Shown here: in pieces, positions 24,180 to 34,163 of the stretch
How positions within the stretch are numbered: the first letter of the stretch is position 1
Layout: each line of letters opens with the position of its first letter
Assembly (NCBI RefSeq): GCF_004323735.1
Contig: NZ_CP036455.1
Coordinates: 677,101 to 741,100, forward strand
Origin: Streptomonospora litoralis
GTDB taxonomy: Bacteria; Actinomycetota; Actinomycetes; Streptosporangiales; Streptosporangiaceae
Direction: 5' to 3'
Length of the DNA: 64,000 nt
Position numbers and translations under genes: made by a program
The notes under the pieces: generated by a model
Seen by the model: only the letters and a program-made list of their open reading frames with translations
Told to the model about the DNA's origin: nothing
The model's database searches: none

Positions 24180-25964
24180 TCATTCGTCCTTGATCTCGCA
24201 GACCACGCCGCCGTTGCTGAGGCCGTCGCCCGCGGCCACCGACAGCCCGGTGACCACGCCGGGCTTGTGCGCGGTGAGCGGCTGCTCCATCTTCATCGCC
24301 TCGATGACGACCACGGGGTCGCCCTCGGCGACGGTCTGGCCGTCCTCGGCGACCACCTTGACCACCGTGCCCTGCATCGGCGAGACCAGCGCGTCGCCGC
24401 CCGCCGCGGCCGCCGTGCCGCCGGTGCGGCCGCCGCCGCGTCGGCCGGAGCGCCCGGCGGGCTTCTTGGCCCCCGACGCCCCCGCGCCGCCGGCCGCCGC
24501 ACCCAAGCCGGCGGGCAGCACGACCTCCAAGCGCCTGCCGCCCACTTCGACGGTGACCGGTTCGCGCTCGCCGGGTTCGGCCTGCTCGACGGGTTCGGAG
24601 TAGGGCTCGATGCGGTTGTCGAACTCGGTCTCGATCCAGCGTGTGAACACCGAGAACGGGGCATCGGGGGCCGCAGGCGCGAAGGCCGGGTTCTCGATCA
24701 CGGCCAGGTGGAAGGGGATGGCCGTGGGCATGCCGCCGACCTCGAACTCGGCCAGTGCCCGCCGCGAGCGCTGCAGCGCCTCGGCGCGGGTGCGGCCGGT
24801 CACGATCAGCTTGGCCACCATCGAGTCGAACGCCTGCGGCACGGTGAACCCGGCCTCGCAGCCGGTGTCCACGCGCACCCCCGGGCCGCCCGGCAGGTTC
24901 AGCGCGGTGATGGTGCCCGGCGCCGGCATGAAGCCGCGGCCGGCGTCCTCGGCGTTGATGCGGAACTCGAAGGAGTGGCCGCGCAGGTCCGGGTCGCCGT
25001 AGCCCAGCTCCTCGCCGTCGGCGATGCGGAACATCTCGCGGACCAGGTCGATCCCGGCGACCTCCTCGGTGACCGGGTGTTCGACCTGCAGCCGGGTGTT
25101 GACCTCCAGGAACGAGATGGTGCCGTCGGTGCCCACCAGGAACTCGCAGGTGCCCGCGCCCACGTAGCCGGCCTCGGCCAGGATCGCCTTGGAGGAGGAG
25201 TACAGCAGCTCCACCTGCTCGGCGCTGAGGAAGGGGGCCGGTGCCTCCTCGACGAGTTTCTGGTGGCGCCGCTGCAGCGAGCAGTCGCGGGTGGAGACCA
25301 CCACCACGTTGCCGTGGGTGTCGGCCAGGCACTGGGTCTCGACGTGGCGCGGCCGGTCGAGGTAGCGCTCCACGAAGCACTCGCCGCGGCCGAACGCCGC
25401 CACCGCCTCGCGCACCGCCGACTCGTAGGCGTCGGCGACCTCCTCGGCCGACCGGGCGACCTTGAGGCCGCGCCCTCCGCCGCCGAAGGCCGCCTTGATG
25501 GCGATCGGCAGCCCGTGCTCCTCGGCGAATGCCACGGCCTCCTCGGCGCCGGAGACCGGCTCGGGCGTGCCGGCTACCAGGGGCGCACCCACCTTCTGGG
25601 CGATGTGGCGGGCGGCGACCTTGTCGCCCAGCGCGTTGATCGCCGCGGGCGGGGGGCCGATCCAGGTCAGTCCGGCGTCGATGACCGCCTGCGCGAAGTC
25701 GGCGTTCTCGGCGAGGAAACCGTAGCCGGGGTGGACTGCGTCGGCGCCGGTGCGCTCGGCGACGTCGAGGATCCTGCCGATGTCGAGATAGCTCTGGGCC
25801 GGACTCGTCCCGCCCAGCGCGTGGGCTTCGTCGGCGACCTTGGCGTGCAGGGCGTCCAGGTCGGGTTCGGCGTAGACGGCCACGCTGGCGATGCCGGCGT
25901 CGCGGCAGGCGCGTGCGATGCGGACCGCGATCTCGCCCCGATTGGCGATCAGTACTTTGCGCAC
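24180..25964 (-). CDS. accA: acyl-CoA carboxylase alpha subunit (biotin carboxylase + biotin carrier)
   Basis: A 594-residue fusion of biotin carboxylase and biotin carrier protein, the shared alpha subunit of actinobacterial acetyl/propionyl-CoA carboxylases. The carboxylase part opens with [14 protein letters not shown], has the ATP-grasp loop [12 protein letters not shown] and the catalytic [17 protein letters not shown] variable linker (about 470-520, Gly/Ala/Arg-rich) leads to the carrier domain, where EAMKM holds the biotinylated lysine at about residue 558. ATG at 25964. It is the last gene of beta-epsilon-alpha on the minus strand; the biotin ligase that loads it lies at 31121-31990. 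This corresponds to AccA3 of mycobacteria. Confidence 0.95.
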   Translation of the reverse strand: MRKVLIANRGEIAVRIARACRDAGIASVAVYAEPDLDALHAKVADEAHALGGTSPAQSYLDIGRILDVAERTGADAVHPGYGFLAENADFAQAVIDAGLTWIGPPPAAINALGDKVAARHIAQKVGAPLVAGTPEPVSGAEEAVAFAEEHGLPIAIKAAFGGGGRGLKVARSAEEVADAYESAVREAVAAFGRGECFVERYLDRPRHVETQCLADTHGNVVVVSTRDCSLQRRHQKLVEEAPAPFLSAEQVELLYSSSKAILAEAGYVGAGTCEFLVGTDGTISFLEVNTRLQVEHPVTEEVAGIDLVREMFRIADGEELGYGDPDLRGHSFEFRINAEDAGRGFMPAPGTITALNLPGGPGVRVDTGCEAGFTVPQAFDSMVAKLIVTGRTRAEALQRSRRALAEFEVGGMPTAIPFHLAVIENPAFAPAAPDAPFSVFTRWIETEFDNRIEPYSEPVEQAEPGEREPVTVEVGGRRLEVVLPAGLGAAAGGAGASGAKKPAGRSGRRGGGRTGGTAAAAGGDALVSPMQGTVVKVVAEDGQTVAEGDPVVVIEAMKMEQPLTAHKPGVVTGLSVAAGDGLSNGGVVCEIKDE

Positions 25965-26078
25965 GGTGGGTCTTCCTCCTGATCCGGCGTCCGCGGGGGC
26001 CGCGCCGGGTTGGGACGGATCTTCAGAGCTGGTGGGCCGGCGCCGCCACCGCGGTCCCGGCCGTGGTCGGGGGCGGCC

Positions 26079-26327
26079 TCAGCCCGGCCGGTAGGCTCCG
26101 CGCCACGCGCCCGGACCGGGCGCGGGCGGTGTGCGCAGCGTCCGGGAGCGGTCGCGCCAGCCCGACGGGGGCGCGGGCGCCGCGCCGGCGCGGGCCCCCC
26201 GGGCGGCGCGGGCGCGCGCGGTCAGCACCGCGACCAGGGCCGCGGCCTCCTCGGGCGCGGGTTCGCCGCGGACCAGCCGCAGGAACGTCGCCGAACCCGG
26301 TCCCTGCCCGGCTGAATCGGTCGTCAT
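26079..26327 (-). CDS. acyl-CoA carboxylase epsilon subunit
   Basis: An 82-residue protein. The N-terminal part FLRLVRGEPAPEEAAALVAVLTARA (written here in pieces: FLRLVRGEPAPEE, then AAALVAVL) is the hallmark of actinobacterial epsilon subunits, which tighten the alpha-beta complex and raise its activity. The rest is low-complexity Ala/Arg/Pro ending in WRGAYRPG, a typical C-terminus of the family. The ATG at 26327 follows GGGAAGG. It sits between the beta and alpha genes, the usual place. Confidence 0.85.
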   Translation of the reverse strand: MTTDSAGQGPGSATFLRLVRGEPAPEEAAALVAVLTARARAARGARAGAAPAPPSGWRDRSRTLRTPPAPGPGAWRGAYRPG

Positions 26328-26442
26328 CGCCTTCCCGCCTCCGCATCGGGGTGCCGCGTTCCCGTCTGTCCTCCACTGCCCGGGCGCGACGCCACCGACC
26401 GCCGGGGGGTGCCGCAACCACCGCCGGGCGCCGTCCCGCGCT

Positions 26443-28047
26443 TCACAGCGGAATGTTCCCGTGCTTCTTCGGCGGCAGTTGGGCGCGCTTGTTCGCCAGC
26501 GACCGCAGCGCCTTGGCCACCGAGGTGCGGGTCTCGGAGGGCAGGATGACCCCGTCGACGTAACCCCGCTCCGCGGCGGAGTACGGGTTGAGCAGGGTGT
26601 CCTCGTAGTCCTCGATCAGCTGCGCGCGTTCGGCCTCGGCGTCCTCGGCGGCGGCCAGCCTCCGCCGGTGCAGGATGTTGACCGCGCCCTGCGCGCCCAT
26701 GACCGCGATCTGGGCGGTAGGCCAGGCCAGGTTGATGTCGGCGCCCAGGTGCTTGGAGCCCATGACGTCGTAGGCGCCGCCGTAGGCCTTGCGGGTGATG
26801 ACGGTGACCAGCGGGACGGTGGCCTCGGCATAGGCGTAGATGAGCTTGGCGCCGTGGCGGATGATGCCGTTCCACTCCTGGTCGGTGCCGGGAAGGAAGC
26901 CCGGCACGTCGACGAAGGTCAGCACGGGCACGTTGAACGCGTCGCAGGTGCGCACGAAGCGCGCCGCCTTCTCGGAGGCGTCGATGTCCAGGCACCCCGC
27001 CAGGCTCATCGGCTGGTTGGCGACCACACCCACCGGCCGGCCCTCGACACGGCCGTAGCCGACCACGATGTTGGTGGCGAACTGTGCCTGGACCTCCAGG
27101 AAGGCGCCGTCGTCGAGGACACGCTCGACCACCCGGTGCATGTCGTAGGGCTGGTTCGCCGAGTCGGGGACGAAGGTGTCCAGCTCCCGGTCGGCGTCGG
27201 TGATCCCGTCCTCGCCGGGGGCCTCCGTCTCGGGCGGGTCCTCCAGGTTGTTGGCGGGCAGGTAGGACAGCAGGTCGCGCACGTAGTCCAGCGCGTCGTC
27301 CTCGTCGGCGGCCATGTAGTGGGCGACACCGGACTTGGCGTTGTGCGAGCGTGCGCCGCCCAAGTCCTCCATCGTTACGTCCTCGCCGGTGACGGTCTTG
27401 ATGACGTCGGGGCCGGTGATGAACATCTGCGAGGTCTGGTCGACCATGACGGTGAAGTCGGTCAGCGCCGGGGAGTAGACGTGGCCGCCGGCGGCGGCGC
27501 CCATGATCAGCGAGATCTGCGGGATGACGCCGGAGGCGCGGGTGTTGCGCTGGAATATCTCGCCGTAGAGGCCGAGGGCGACCACGCCCTCCTGGATGCG
27601 CGCGCCGCCGCCCTCGTTGATGCCCACGACCGGGCAGCCGGTCTTCAGCGCGTGGTCGAGGAGCTTGACGATCTTCTCGCCGTAGACCTCGCCGAGTGAG
27701 CCCCCGAAGACGGTGACGTCCTGGCTGAAGACGGCGACGGGCCGGCCGTCCACCGTGCCGTGTCCGGTGACGACGCCGTCGCCGTAGGGGCGGGCGGCGT
27801 CGAGTCCGAAGTTGGTGGAGCGGTGCCGCGCGAAGGTGTCGAACTCGACGAACGACTCGGGGTCGAGCAGCGCGTCGATGCGCTCGCGCGCGGTCATCTT
27901 CCCCTTCGCGTGCTGCTTTTCGACTGCTCGCTCGGAGCCCGCGTGCACCGCCTCGTGCCGGCGGCGCTGCAGGTCCGCGAGCTTGCCCGCGGTGGTGTGG
28001 ATGTCGATCTCGGCCGCGGGCCGCGGTTCAGGGGCTTCGGTGGCCAT
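26443..28047 (-). CDS. acyl-CoA carboxylase beta subunit (carboxyltransferase, probably propionyl-CoA)
   Basis: A 534-residue carboxyltransferase of the PccB/AccD5 type that carboxylates acetyl- or propionyl-CoA using the biotin arm of the alpha subunit. N-terminal crotonase-fold signatures include [12 protein letters not shown] (115-126) and [16 protein letters not shown] (183-198). The C-terminal half has [12 protein letters not shown] and [10 protein letters not shown]. In S. coelicolor PccB an Asp at the last-named site favours propionyl-CoA, whereas acetyl-CoA-preferring enzymes carry Ile; here it is Asp (about residue 427), so methylmalonyl-CoA is the likely product. ATG at 28047 with GAGGCG upstream. 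First gene of the beta-epsilon-alpha operon. Confidence 0.93.
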   Translation of the reverse strand: MATEAPEPRPAAEIDIHTTAGKLADLQRRRHEAVHAGSERAVEKQHAKGKMTARERIDALLDPESFVEFDTFARHRSTNFGLDAARPYGDGVVTGHGTVDGRPVAVFSQDVTVFGGSLGEVYGEKIVKLLDHALKTGCPVVGINEGGGARIQEGVVALGLYGEIFQRNTRASGVIPQISLIMGAAAGGHVYSPALTDFTVMVDQTSQMFITGPDVIKTVTGEDVTMEDLGGARSHNAKSGVAHYMAADEDDALDYVRDLLSYLPANNLEDPPETEAPGEDGITDADRELDTFVPDSANQPYDMHRVVERVLDDGAFLEVQAQFATNIVVGYGRVEGRPVGVVANQPMSLAGCLDIDASEKAARFVRTCDAFNVPVLTFVDVPGFLPGTDQEWNGIIRHGAKLIYAYAEATVPLVTVITRKAYGGAYDVMGSKHLGADINLAWPTAQIAVMGAQGAVNILHRRRLAAAEDAEAERAQLIEDYEDTLLNPYSAAERGYVDGVILPSETRTSVAKALRSLANKRAQLPPKKHGNIPL

Positions 28048-28362
28048 AACGCCTCACGATAGCCCCGCCCGTCGGCGCCGCGGTGACGTCCCCGTGGTTA
28101 CCGGTCGGTAGGTGGCCTCGTGCACAGCCCTGGCTTGCACCGACGCGGATGGCGTCCGCCTGCGAACCACCGATTCGAACGCCGCCGCCGATGCGTCCGC
28201 GGGCCCCCGCGCGGGTACCCGCACCAGTGAGAAGGGGCGAACGCGATCCCCGGCCCGGGCGACCTTGTTCCGGCCTGCCGCCGGGGCCGCGCCCAGGGGC
28301 GATGCCGGACCGGCAGTCCCCGTTCAACAATGGTTCAGACCAATCTGGGTAAGGTCGTGCAC
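28048..28362. other. divergent promoter region between the carboxylase operon and ppc
   Basis: About 315 gene-free bases between two divergent CO2-fixing units. AT-richer patches at 28048-28070 and 28320-28362 presumably hold the two promoters. No palindrome long enough to name an operator was found. Confidence 0.45.
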
Positions 28363-31005
28363 ATGACAGCGGTAAGCGCGGAACGCGACAGTGCTCGCCA
28401 GGAGATGCCCGACCAGTTGCGCGGCGACGTGCGGCTCCTGGGCGAGATGCTCGGAACGGTCCTGGCCGAAAGCGGCGGAGAGGACCTTCTCGCCGACGTC
28501 GAGCGGCTGAGGCGCGCCGTCATCGGCGCCCGGGACGGCTCGGTCGACGGCGAAGAGATCACCCGGCTGGTGGCATCCTGGCCGCTGGAACGCGCCAAAC
28601 AGGTGGCCCGCGCCTTCACCGTCTACTTCCATCTGGCCAACCTCGCCGAGGAGCACCAGCGCATCCGCGCCCTGCGCGAGCGCGACGACGCCGACCACCC
28701 GCCGCGCGAGTCGCTGGCCGCGGCCGTGCGCGCCGTCCGCGACAGCGCCGGCGAGGACGCGCTGCGCGAGCTGGTGGACGGCATGGAGTTCCACCCGGTG
28801 CTGACCGCCCACCCCACCGAGGCCAGGCGCCGCGCGGTCTCCACGGCCATCCTGCGTGTCAGCGGCCAGCTGGACCGGATGCACGGCTCCCATCCCGGCA
28901 GCAGTGCCGAGGCCGAGGCCAAGCGGCGCATGTTGGAGGAGGTCGACCTGCTCTGGCGCACCTCCCAGCTGCGCTACACCAAGCTCGACCCGCTGGACGA
29001 GGTGCGCACCGCGCTCGCCGCCTTCGACGAGACCATCTTCCAGGTCGTCCCGGAGATCTACCGGTCCCTGGACGCCGCCATCGACCCCGAGGGCACCGGC
29101 CGCGAACCCGCCCGCGCCCGCCCGTTCGTGCGCTACGGCAGCTGGATCGGCGGCGACCGCGACGGCAACCCGTTCGTCACCCACGACGTCACCCGCGAAG
29201 CCATCTCGATCCAGTCCGACCACGTGCTGCGCGCCCTGGAAAACGCTTGCGGCCGCATCGCGCGGACCCAGACCGCTTACGGCAACCTCACCCCGGCGAG
29301 CGCCGAGCTGCGCGACGCGCTGGCGGCGGCCGAGGCCGGCTATCCGCGGACCATGGCAGAGATCACCAAGCGCTCGCCCAACGAGCCGCACCGCCAGGCG
29401 CTGCTCTTCGCCACCGAGCGCCTGCGCGCCACCCGCGAACGCGACGCCGACCTGTCCTACTCCGGTCCCGACGAGTTTCTGGCCGACCTGCGCCAGGTCC
29501 AGGACTCGCTGGCCCGAGCCGGAGCCGACCGCCAGGCCAACGGCGAGCTGCAGCACCTGATCTGGCAGGCCCAGACGTTCGGCTTCCACCTCGCCGAACT
29601 GGAGATCCGCCAGCACAGCGAGGTGCACGCGCAGGCGCTGCGCGAGCTGCGGGCCGGCGAGGAGCCCTCGGAGCGCACCCAGGAGGTGCTGGCCACCCTG
29701 CGCGTGGTGTCCTGGATCCAGGAGCGCTTCGGCGTCGAGGCGTGCCGCCGCTACATCGTCAGCTTCACGCGCTCGGCCGACGACATCGCGGCCGTCTACG
29801 AGCTGGCCGACTACGCCATGCCCAGCGGGCAGGCGCCGGTACTCGACGTCATCCCGCTGTTCGAGACCGGCGCCGACCTGGAGGCGTCGCCGCACGTGCT
29901 GGACGGCATGCTGGAGCTGCCGCGGATGCGGGAGCGCCTGGAGCACACCGGACGGCGCATGGAGGTGATGCTGGGCTACAGCGATTCCGCCAAGGACGTC
30001 GGCCCCGTGAGCGCCACCCTGCGCCTCTACGACGCCCAGGCCCAGCTCACCGCCTGGGCCGAGCGCAACGGGGTGCGGCTGACGATGTTCCACGGCCGCG
30101 GCGGGTCCCTGGGGCGCGGCGGCGGCCCGGCGAGCCGGGCGCTGCTCGCTCAGGCCCCCGGCTCGGTGGCGGGCCGGTTCAAGGTCACCGAGCAGGGCGA
30201 GGTCATCTTCGCCCGCTACGGCCAGCGCGCCATCGCCCACCGCCACATCGAGCAGGTCGGCCACGCGGTGCTGCTGGCCAGTACCGACGAGGTGCAGGAC
30301 CGGGCCCGCGCGGCGTCGGCGAAGTACCGCGAGCTGGCCGACCGGATCGCCGAAGCCGCCCACGGCGCCTACCGCGCGCTGATCGACGCCGAGGGCTTCG
30401 CCGAGTGGTTCTCGCGGGTCAGCCCGTTGGAGGAGCTGGGCGAGCTGCGGCTGGGTTCACGCCCCGCGCGGCGCAGCGCCGCGCGCGGACTGGACGACCT
30501 GCGCGCCATCCCGTGGGTCTTCGCCTGGACCCAGACCCGGGTGAACCTCCCGGGCTGGTTCGGCCTGGGCACCGGGCTCGGCGCGGCCGGCGCACCGGAC
30601 GAGCTGCAGGCCGCCTACAACGAGTGGCCGCTGTTCTCGTCGCTGCTGGACAACGCCGAGATGAGCCTGGCCAAGACCGACCGCACCGTCGCCGAGCGCT
30701 ACCTCGCCCTGGGCGGCCGCCCCGAGCTGACCGAGCTGGTGCTCGACGAGTACGACCGCACCCGCGACCTCGTGCTCAAGGTGACCGGGCACCACCGGCT
30801 GCTGGAGAACCGCAGTGTCCTCTCGCGCGCCGTGGATCTGCGCAACCCCTACGTCGACGCGCTGTCCCACCTGCAGCTGCGGGCGCTGGAGGCGCTGCGC
30901 GGCGAGGAGGCCGAGGCGCTGTCGGAGGAGGACGAGCGCCACCTGGAGCGGCTGCTGCTGCTGACGGTCAACGGTGTGGCCGCCGGGTTGCAGAACACCG
31001 GCTGA
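28363..31005 (+). CDS. ppc: phosphoenolpyruvate carboxylase
   Basis: Carboxylates phosphoenolpyruvate to oxaloacetate, refilling the TCA cycle. The ~880-residue protein shows the catalytic motifs in order: [14 protein letters not shown] with the catalytic His, [41 protein letters not shown], and the conserved C-terminal NTG. The ATG at 28363 was chosen because it follows GTAAGGT within a short leader; an ATG 11 codons upstream at 28330 is the alternative. The inhibitor-site Lys/Arg region near the C-terminus is kept, so aspartate/malate feedback is likely. Placed divergently from the acyl-CoA carboxylase operon. Confidence 0.96.
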   Translation: MTAVSAERDSARQEMPDQLRGDVRLLGEMLGTVLAESGGEDLLADVERLRRAVIGARDGSVDGEEITRLVASWPLERAKQVARAFTVYFHLANLAEEHQRIRALRERDDADHPPRESLAAAVRAVRDSAGEDALRELVDGMEFHPVLTAHPTEARRRAVSTAILRVSGQLDRMHGSHPGSSAEAEAKRRMLEEVDLLWRTSQLRYTKLDPLDEVRTALAAFDETIFQVVPEIYRSLDAAIDPEGTGREPARARPFVRYGSWIGGDRDGNPFVTHDVTREAISIQSDHVLRALENACGRIARTQTAYGNLTPASAELRDALAAAEAGYPRTMAEITKRSPNEPHRQALLFATERLRATRERDADLSYSGPDEFLADLRQVQDSLARAGADRQANGELQHLIWQAQTFGFHLAELEIRQHSEVHAQALRELRAGEEPSERTQEVLATLRVVSWIQERFGVEACRRYIVSFTRSADDIAAVYELADYAMPSGQAPVLDVIPLFETGADLEASPHVLDGMLELPRMRERLEHTGRRMEVMLGYSDSAKDVGPVSATLRLYDAQAQLTAWAERNGVRLTMFHGRGGSLGRGGGPASRALLAQAPGSVAGRFKVTEQGEVIFARYGQRAIAHRHIEQVGHAVLLASTDEVQDRARAASAKYRELADRIAEAAHGAYRALIDAEGFAEWFSRVSPLEELGELRLGSRPARRSAARGLDDLRAIPWVFAWTQTRVNLPGWFGLGTGLGAAGAPDELQAAYNEWPLFSSLLDNAEMSLAKTDRTVAERYLALGGRPELTELVLDEYDRTRDLVLKVTGHHRLLENRSVLSRAVDLRNPYVDALSHLQLRALEALRGEEAEALSEEDERHLERLLLLTVNGVAAGLQNTG

Positions 31006-31120
31006 GCCCGCCCGCCCCCGGTCGGCGCTTCCGTTCGCGCCCCGCGCCTCCCGCCGACCCGCGGCGGGCCGGGGCGCACCGGCGTACGCGCGCGGCGGCC
31101 GGGGGCGGTTGAATGGTGTC

Positions 31121-31990
31121 ATGACCGCACCGACCGAATCCGCGGGCGGCGCTTCGGGCGCCCCGCACCGGCCGCCGCTGCGCAGCGAGGAGCTGGCGGA
31201 CGCCCTGATCCGCCCCGGCGGGCTGTGGCGTTCCGTCGACGTTCTGGCGGAGGTCGGCTCCACCAACAGCGAGCTGCTCGACCGGGCGCGGCGCGGCGAG
31301 CCCGGCGGCGCCGTGCTGGCCGCCGATCACCAGACCGCCGGGCGGGGGCGGCTGGCCCGCGGCTTCGCCACCCCCGCGCGGGCGGCGCTGACCGCCTCGG
31401 TCCTGGTGCGGCCCGAGACCCCGCCGACGCGGCTGGGCTGGCTGCCGCTGCTGATGGGGGTCTGCGCGGTCCGCGCCCTGCGGCGGTGCGCGGACGTCGC
31501 CGCCGTGCTGAAATGGCCCAACGACGTCCTGGTCGCGGGCAGCGAGCACAAGCTCGCGGGGATCCTCTCCGAGGCCGCCTTCCCCGCACCGGGCGCAAGC
31601 GGCGGCGGTACCGGCGTCGTCATCGGCATCGGGCTCAACGTTTCTCAGCGCCGCGACGAGCTGCCCGTCGAGACGGCCACGTCGCTGGCGCTCTGCGGCG
31701 CCGGCACCGACCGCGCGGAGTTGGCCGTGGCGCTGCTGGAGGAGTTCGCGGACGCCTACACCGCATGGGCGGCCGCCGGCGGCGACGCCGGGCGCTCGGG
31801 CCTGGCCGGGGAGTACGGGTCCTCCTGCGGCACGCTGGGCCGCCGTGTGCGCGTCCACCTGCCCGGCGGGGGCGAACTGCTCGGCGAGGCCGCCGGGATC
31901 GACGACGCGGGTCGCCTGACCGTCCGCGACGCCGCGGGTGCGGAGACCGCGCACAGCGCCGGAGACATCGTGCACCTGCGTCCGGAGTGA
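31121..31990 (+). CDS. birA: biotin--[acetyl-CoA-carboxylase] ligase (class I BirA)
   Basis: Makes biotinyl-AMP and loads it on the carrier lysine of the alpha subunit encoded at 24180-25964. The 289-residue protein has no N-terminal helix-turn-helix, so it is a class I, non-repressor ligase. The biotin-binding loop is GRGRLARG (74-81), followed by KWPNDVL and the KLAGILSE stretch; the C-terminal SH3-like domain contains GELLGEAAGIDDAGRL. ATG at 31121; there is only a weak G-rich site upstream. Synteny with acc, purK and purE is as in mycobacteria (from memory). Confidence 0.92.
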   Translation: MTAPTESAGGASGAPHRPPLRSEELADALIRPGGLWRSVDVLAEVGSTNSELLDRARRGEPGGAVLAADHQTAGRGRLARGFATPARAALTASVLVRPETPPTRLGWLPLLMGVCAVRALRRCADVAAVLKWPNDVLVAGSEHKLAGILSEAAFPAPGASGGGTGVVIGIGLNVSQRRDELPVETATSLALCGAGTDRAELAVALLEEFADAYTAWAAAGGDAGRSGLAGEYGSSCGTLGRRVRVHLPGGGELLGEAAGIDDAGRLTVRDAAGAETAHSAGDIVHLRPE

Positions 31991-32058
31991 GTACCGCGGT
32001 CGGCAGCCGCCGTTCGCACCGGCCCTTCGCCACTTTTTGAATGCCTTCGGTTATTAAT

Positions 32059-32094
32059 TGATCACTCCCGGTTACTTTCTGCGGGAGGTGGTCA
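32059..32094. promoter_or_regulatory. hairpin upstream of the CAP-domain gene
   Basis: TGATCACTCCCG pairs with CGGGAGGTGGTCA (one bulged base) around an 11-base loop, in an AT-rich patch 80-115 bases before the next gene and 70 bases after birA. It may be the birA terminator or an operator. Confidence 0.4.
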
Positions 32095-32173
32095 GAGTCA
32101 CCGTTGCATCCGGATCCCGCCCCGGGTGCCGGTCGGGACCAGACCCGGTCGAAGCAGAGGGGAGATCCGTCCC

Positions 32174-32842
32174 ATGGGCCGAGTATCCGATCCGAGGCCG
32201 TCCGCCGTCCCGGCCGTCCGGCGCCGCGCCGCCGCGGCGCTCGCGGGTGCCTGCTGCGCGCTCGTCCTGTGCCCGTCCGCCGCCGACGCCGATCCCGGGC
32301 CGCCGGAGCCGCCCGCGCCGCCCGGGGCTGCCGTGATCGGACGGCCGAGCGTGCCGGATGCCGCCTTCCCCGAAATCCCGGTGCCGCCCGCTTTCGGCCC
32401 GCCGGGAACCGCGTCGCCCGGTGCCCCGGGGACGGCGGAGAACGGGCCGAGCGAGCCGCGGCGCCGCGACCGGGCCGACGCGCTGGCGCGGCGGGTCAAC
32501 CGGTCCCACACCGCGGCCGGGTGCGCCCGCCTGCGCCGCGACGCCCGGCTGGACTCCGCGGCGCGCAAGCACTCCCGCGACATGGCCGAGCGGGGAGTGC
32601 TCAGCCACACCGGCGGAAACGGGGACTCTCCCGGCGACCGGGCCGCGGCCGAGGGCTACGCGAAGTGGTCGGGCGAGCTGATCGCCGTGGGCCAGCGCAG
32701 CGCCGGCGAGACCGTGCGCGACTGGCGGCACAGCTCGGGTCACCGCCGCATCATGCTCGACTGCGGCCACACCGAGCTGGGCACGGGCGTCGTCGAGCGC
32801 GGCGGGCGGCTCTACTGGACGCTGGAACTGGGGCGGGCGTGA
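32174..32842 (+). CDS. secreted CAP (SCP-like) domain protein
   Basis: A 222-residue exported protein. The Arg-rich start and hydrophobic stretch with signal-peptide ending ADA-DP (about 14-40) are followed by a Pro-rich spacer (about 40-95) and a CAP domain of about 115 residues. Seen in it are RVNRSHTAAGCARLRRDARLD in pieces (LARRVNRSHTAAGC, then LRRDARLD), the metal-site region HSRDMAERGVLSHTG and HSSGHRRIMLDCGHTELG. Two Cys residues (in AAGCARL and LDCGH) could form the fold's disulfide. Bacterial CAP proteins occur on cell surfaces and spores; the activity is unknown. ATG at 32174 with GGGGAGA upstream. Confidence 0.85.
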   Translation: MGRVSDPRPSAVPAVRRRAAAALAGACCALVLCPSAADADPGPPEPPAPPGAAVIGRPSVPDAAFPEIPVPPAFGPPGTASPGAPGTAENGPSEPRRRDRADALARRVNRSHTAAGCARLRRDARLDSAARKHSRDMAERGVLSHTGGNGDSPGDRAAAEGYAKWSGELIAVGQRSAGETVRDWRHSSGHRRIMLDCGHTELGTGVVERGGRLYWTLELGRA

Positions 32843-33011
32843 GCGGGCGCGCTGTGCGGCGGTCCCGGGATGCCGACCGGGCGGCGCCACCCCGCCGGGG
32901 AGGGGGAACCCGGCTACGCGAACCGCGGGCATGGCGGTACGGCGGCGGTACGGCACCCGCCGGAGCTTGAGGGCAGCGCCTGAGCGGGGGCGAAGCGCGG
33001 CGGGGTGTTCC

Positions 33012-33041
33012 TTGACGCGCACCGCCCCCACGTACTAAACC
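33012..33041 (+). promoter_or_regulatory. possible sigma-70-type promoter of the adenylate cyclase gene
   Basis: TTGACG (33012-33017), an 18-base spacer and TAAACC (33036-33041), about 80 bases before the cyclase start. The -35 is good, the -10 is weak. Confidence 0.35.
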
Positions 33042-33123
33042 GACAGTGATACGCGGGTGACGTCCCCTCAGCCCGGCCGCAGCCGCCTTCCCCGCAGCAC
33101 CGACCTCCAACACGAGAGTTGCC

Positions 33124-34131
33124 ATGTCGTCGCGTCCCGACCCATCGGAGATCGAAGCCGTCCTGCTCGGTGGCGAGGCGCGCTACACGCGCGAGGAGGC
33201 CGTACAGCTGGCCGGAGCCGACGGCGACTTCTCCAAGCGGGTGTGGCGCGCGCTGGGTTTCGCCACGCGCGGTGAGGACGCCGTCGCCTTCACCGACGGC
33301 GACGTCGAGGCACTGCGCATCACCTCCGAGCTGATGAAGAACGGCGTGCTCGACGAGGACGCGGCCATCCGGTTGGCCCGCGCGATGGGCCAGACCATGG
33401 CCCGGCTCGCGGAATGGCAGACGAGCATCCTCTCCACGCTTTCCCACGCCCCGGAGAAGAGCACCGACGAGGAACCGCACGGTCCGCTGGTGGGCTTCTC
33501 CCAGGAGCTGATGCCCGACATCGAGAGCCTGCTGCTCTACATCTGGCGCCGCCAGCTGGCCGCCTCGGTGGCGCGCCGCATCGCGTTCCTGCGCAGCAGC
33601 GAGGACGCGGCTCCCACCTACTTCCCGCTGGCGGTCGGCTTCGCCGACCTGGTGTCCTTCACGACGCTCAGCCGCGAACTCGACGAGGTCGAGCTCGCCG
33701 AGGTGGTGGAGGGGTTCGAGTCCACCGCCACCGACATCGTCGCCTCGGGCGGCGGCCGCGTGGTCAAGACGCTGGGCGACGAGATCCTCTACGTCGCCAA
33801 CACCGGCGCCCAGGCGGCCGAGATCGCGCTGCAGCTGGCCGACGGCGTCAAAACCCACATCGAGGTGCCCGACGTGCGGGTCGGCCTGGCCTACGGCCCG
33901 GTGCTGGCGCTGCTGGGCGACGTGTTCGGCACCACCGTCAACCGCTCGTCGCGGCTGACCTCGTTCGCCCGCCCCGGCACGATCCTCATCGACGACGCGC
34001 TCGCCGAGCTGCTGCGCGACGATCCCGCTCTGCAGGTGGTCGCGGTGCGGGCGCGCCACGCCCACGGGTTGGGCCAGCTGCAGCCCTACGCGCTGCGGCG
34101 CAGCTTCGAGCCCGCCGGGCCCGAAGCCTGA
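33124..34131 (+). CDS. class III adenylate cyclase with N-terminal regulatory domain
   Basis: Makes cyclic AMP from ATP. The 335-residue soluble protein has a helical N-terminal domain (about 10-155, with YTREEAVQLAG and ARRIAFLRSSED) like the pH-responsive autoinhibitory domain of mycobacterial Rv1264, then a cyclase domain (about 165-335). Catalytic residues are all visible: metal-binding Asp175 (VGFADLVSFT) and Asp219, adenine-specifying Lys215 (KTLGDE) and Asp266 (GDVFGTTVN), and transition-state Asn273 and Arg277 (TVNRSSR). So it should be an active ATP cyclase. ATG at 33124. It stands alone and converges on purK. Confidence 0.92.
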   Translation: MSSRPDPSEIEAVLLGGEARYTREEAVQLAGADGDFSKRVWRALGFATRGEDAVAFTDGDVEALRITSELMKNGVLDEDAAIRLARAMGQTMARLAEWQTSILSTLSHAPEKSTDEEPHGPLVGFSQELMPDIESLLLYIWRRQLAASVARRIAFLRSSEDAAPTYFPLAVGFADLVSFTTLSRELDEVELAEVVEGFESTATDIVASGGGRVVKTLGDEILYVANTGAQAAEIALQLADGVKTHIEVPDVRVGLAYGPVLALLGDVFGTTVNRSSRLTSFARPGTILIDDALAELLRDDPALQVVAVRARHAHGLGQLQPYALRRSFEPAGPEA

Positions 34132-34154
34132 CCCGGCGGCCGCCGGCCGCCGGG
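34132..34154. terminator. bidirectional hairpin between the cyclase gene and purK
   Basis: CCCGGCGG (34132-34139) pairs with CCGCCGGG (34147-34154) around a 7-base loop, directly after the cyclase stop and 10 bases from the purK stop. Confidence 0.65.
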
Positions 34155-34163
34155 CCCTGCGGG

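Noticed and set aside
22070-24193. Long open frames through the repeat arrays on both strands, with repeated peptides such as RPPATRQADKAAQ.
   Set aside because: Stops are rare in GC-rich DNA. The repeat units are 132-138 bases long and the same repeat is read in different frames in different units, so no single protein repeat is maintained.
23025-25982. A 985-residue plus-strand open frame over the repeat element and the biotin carboxylase gene.
   Set aside because: Most of it is antisense to the clearly conserved biotin carboxylase gene, and the rest lies in the repeat element.
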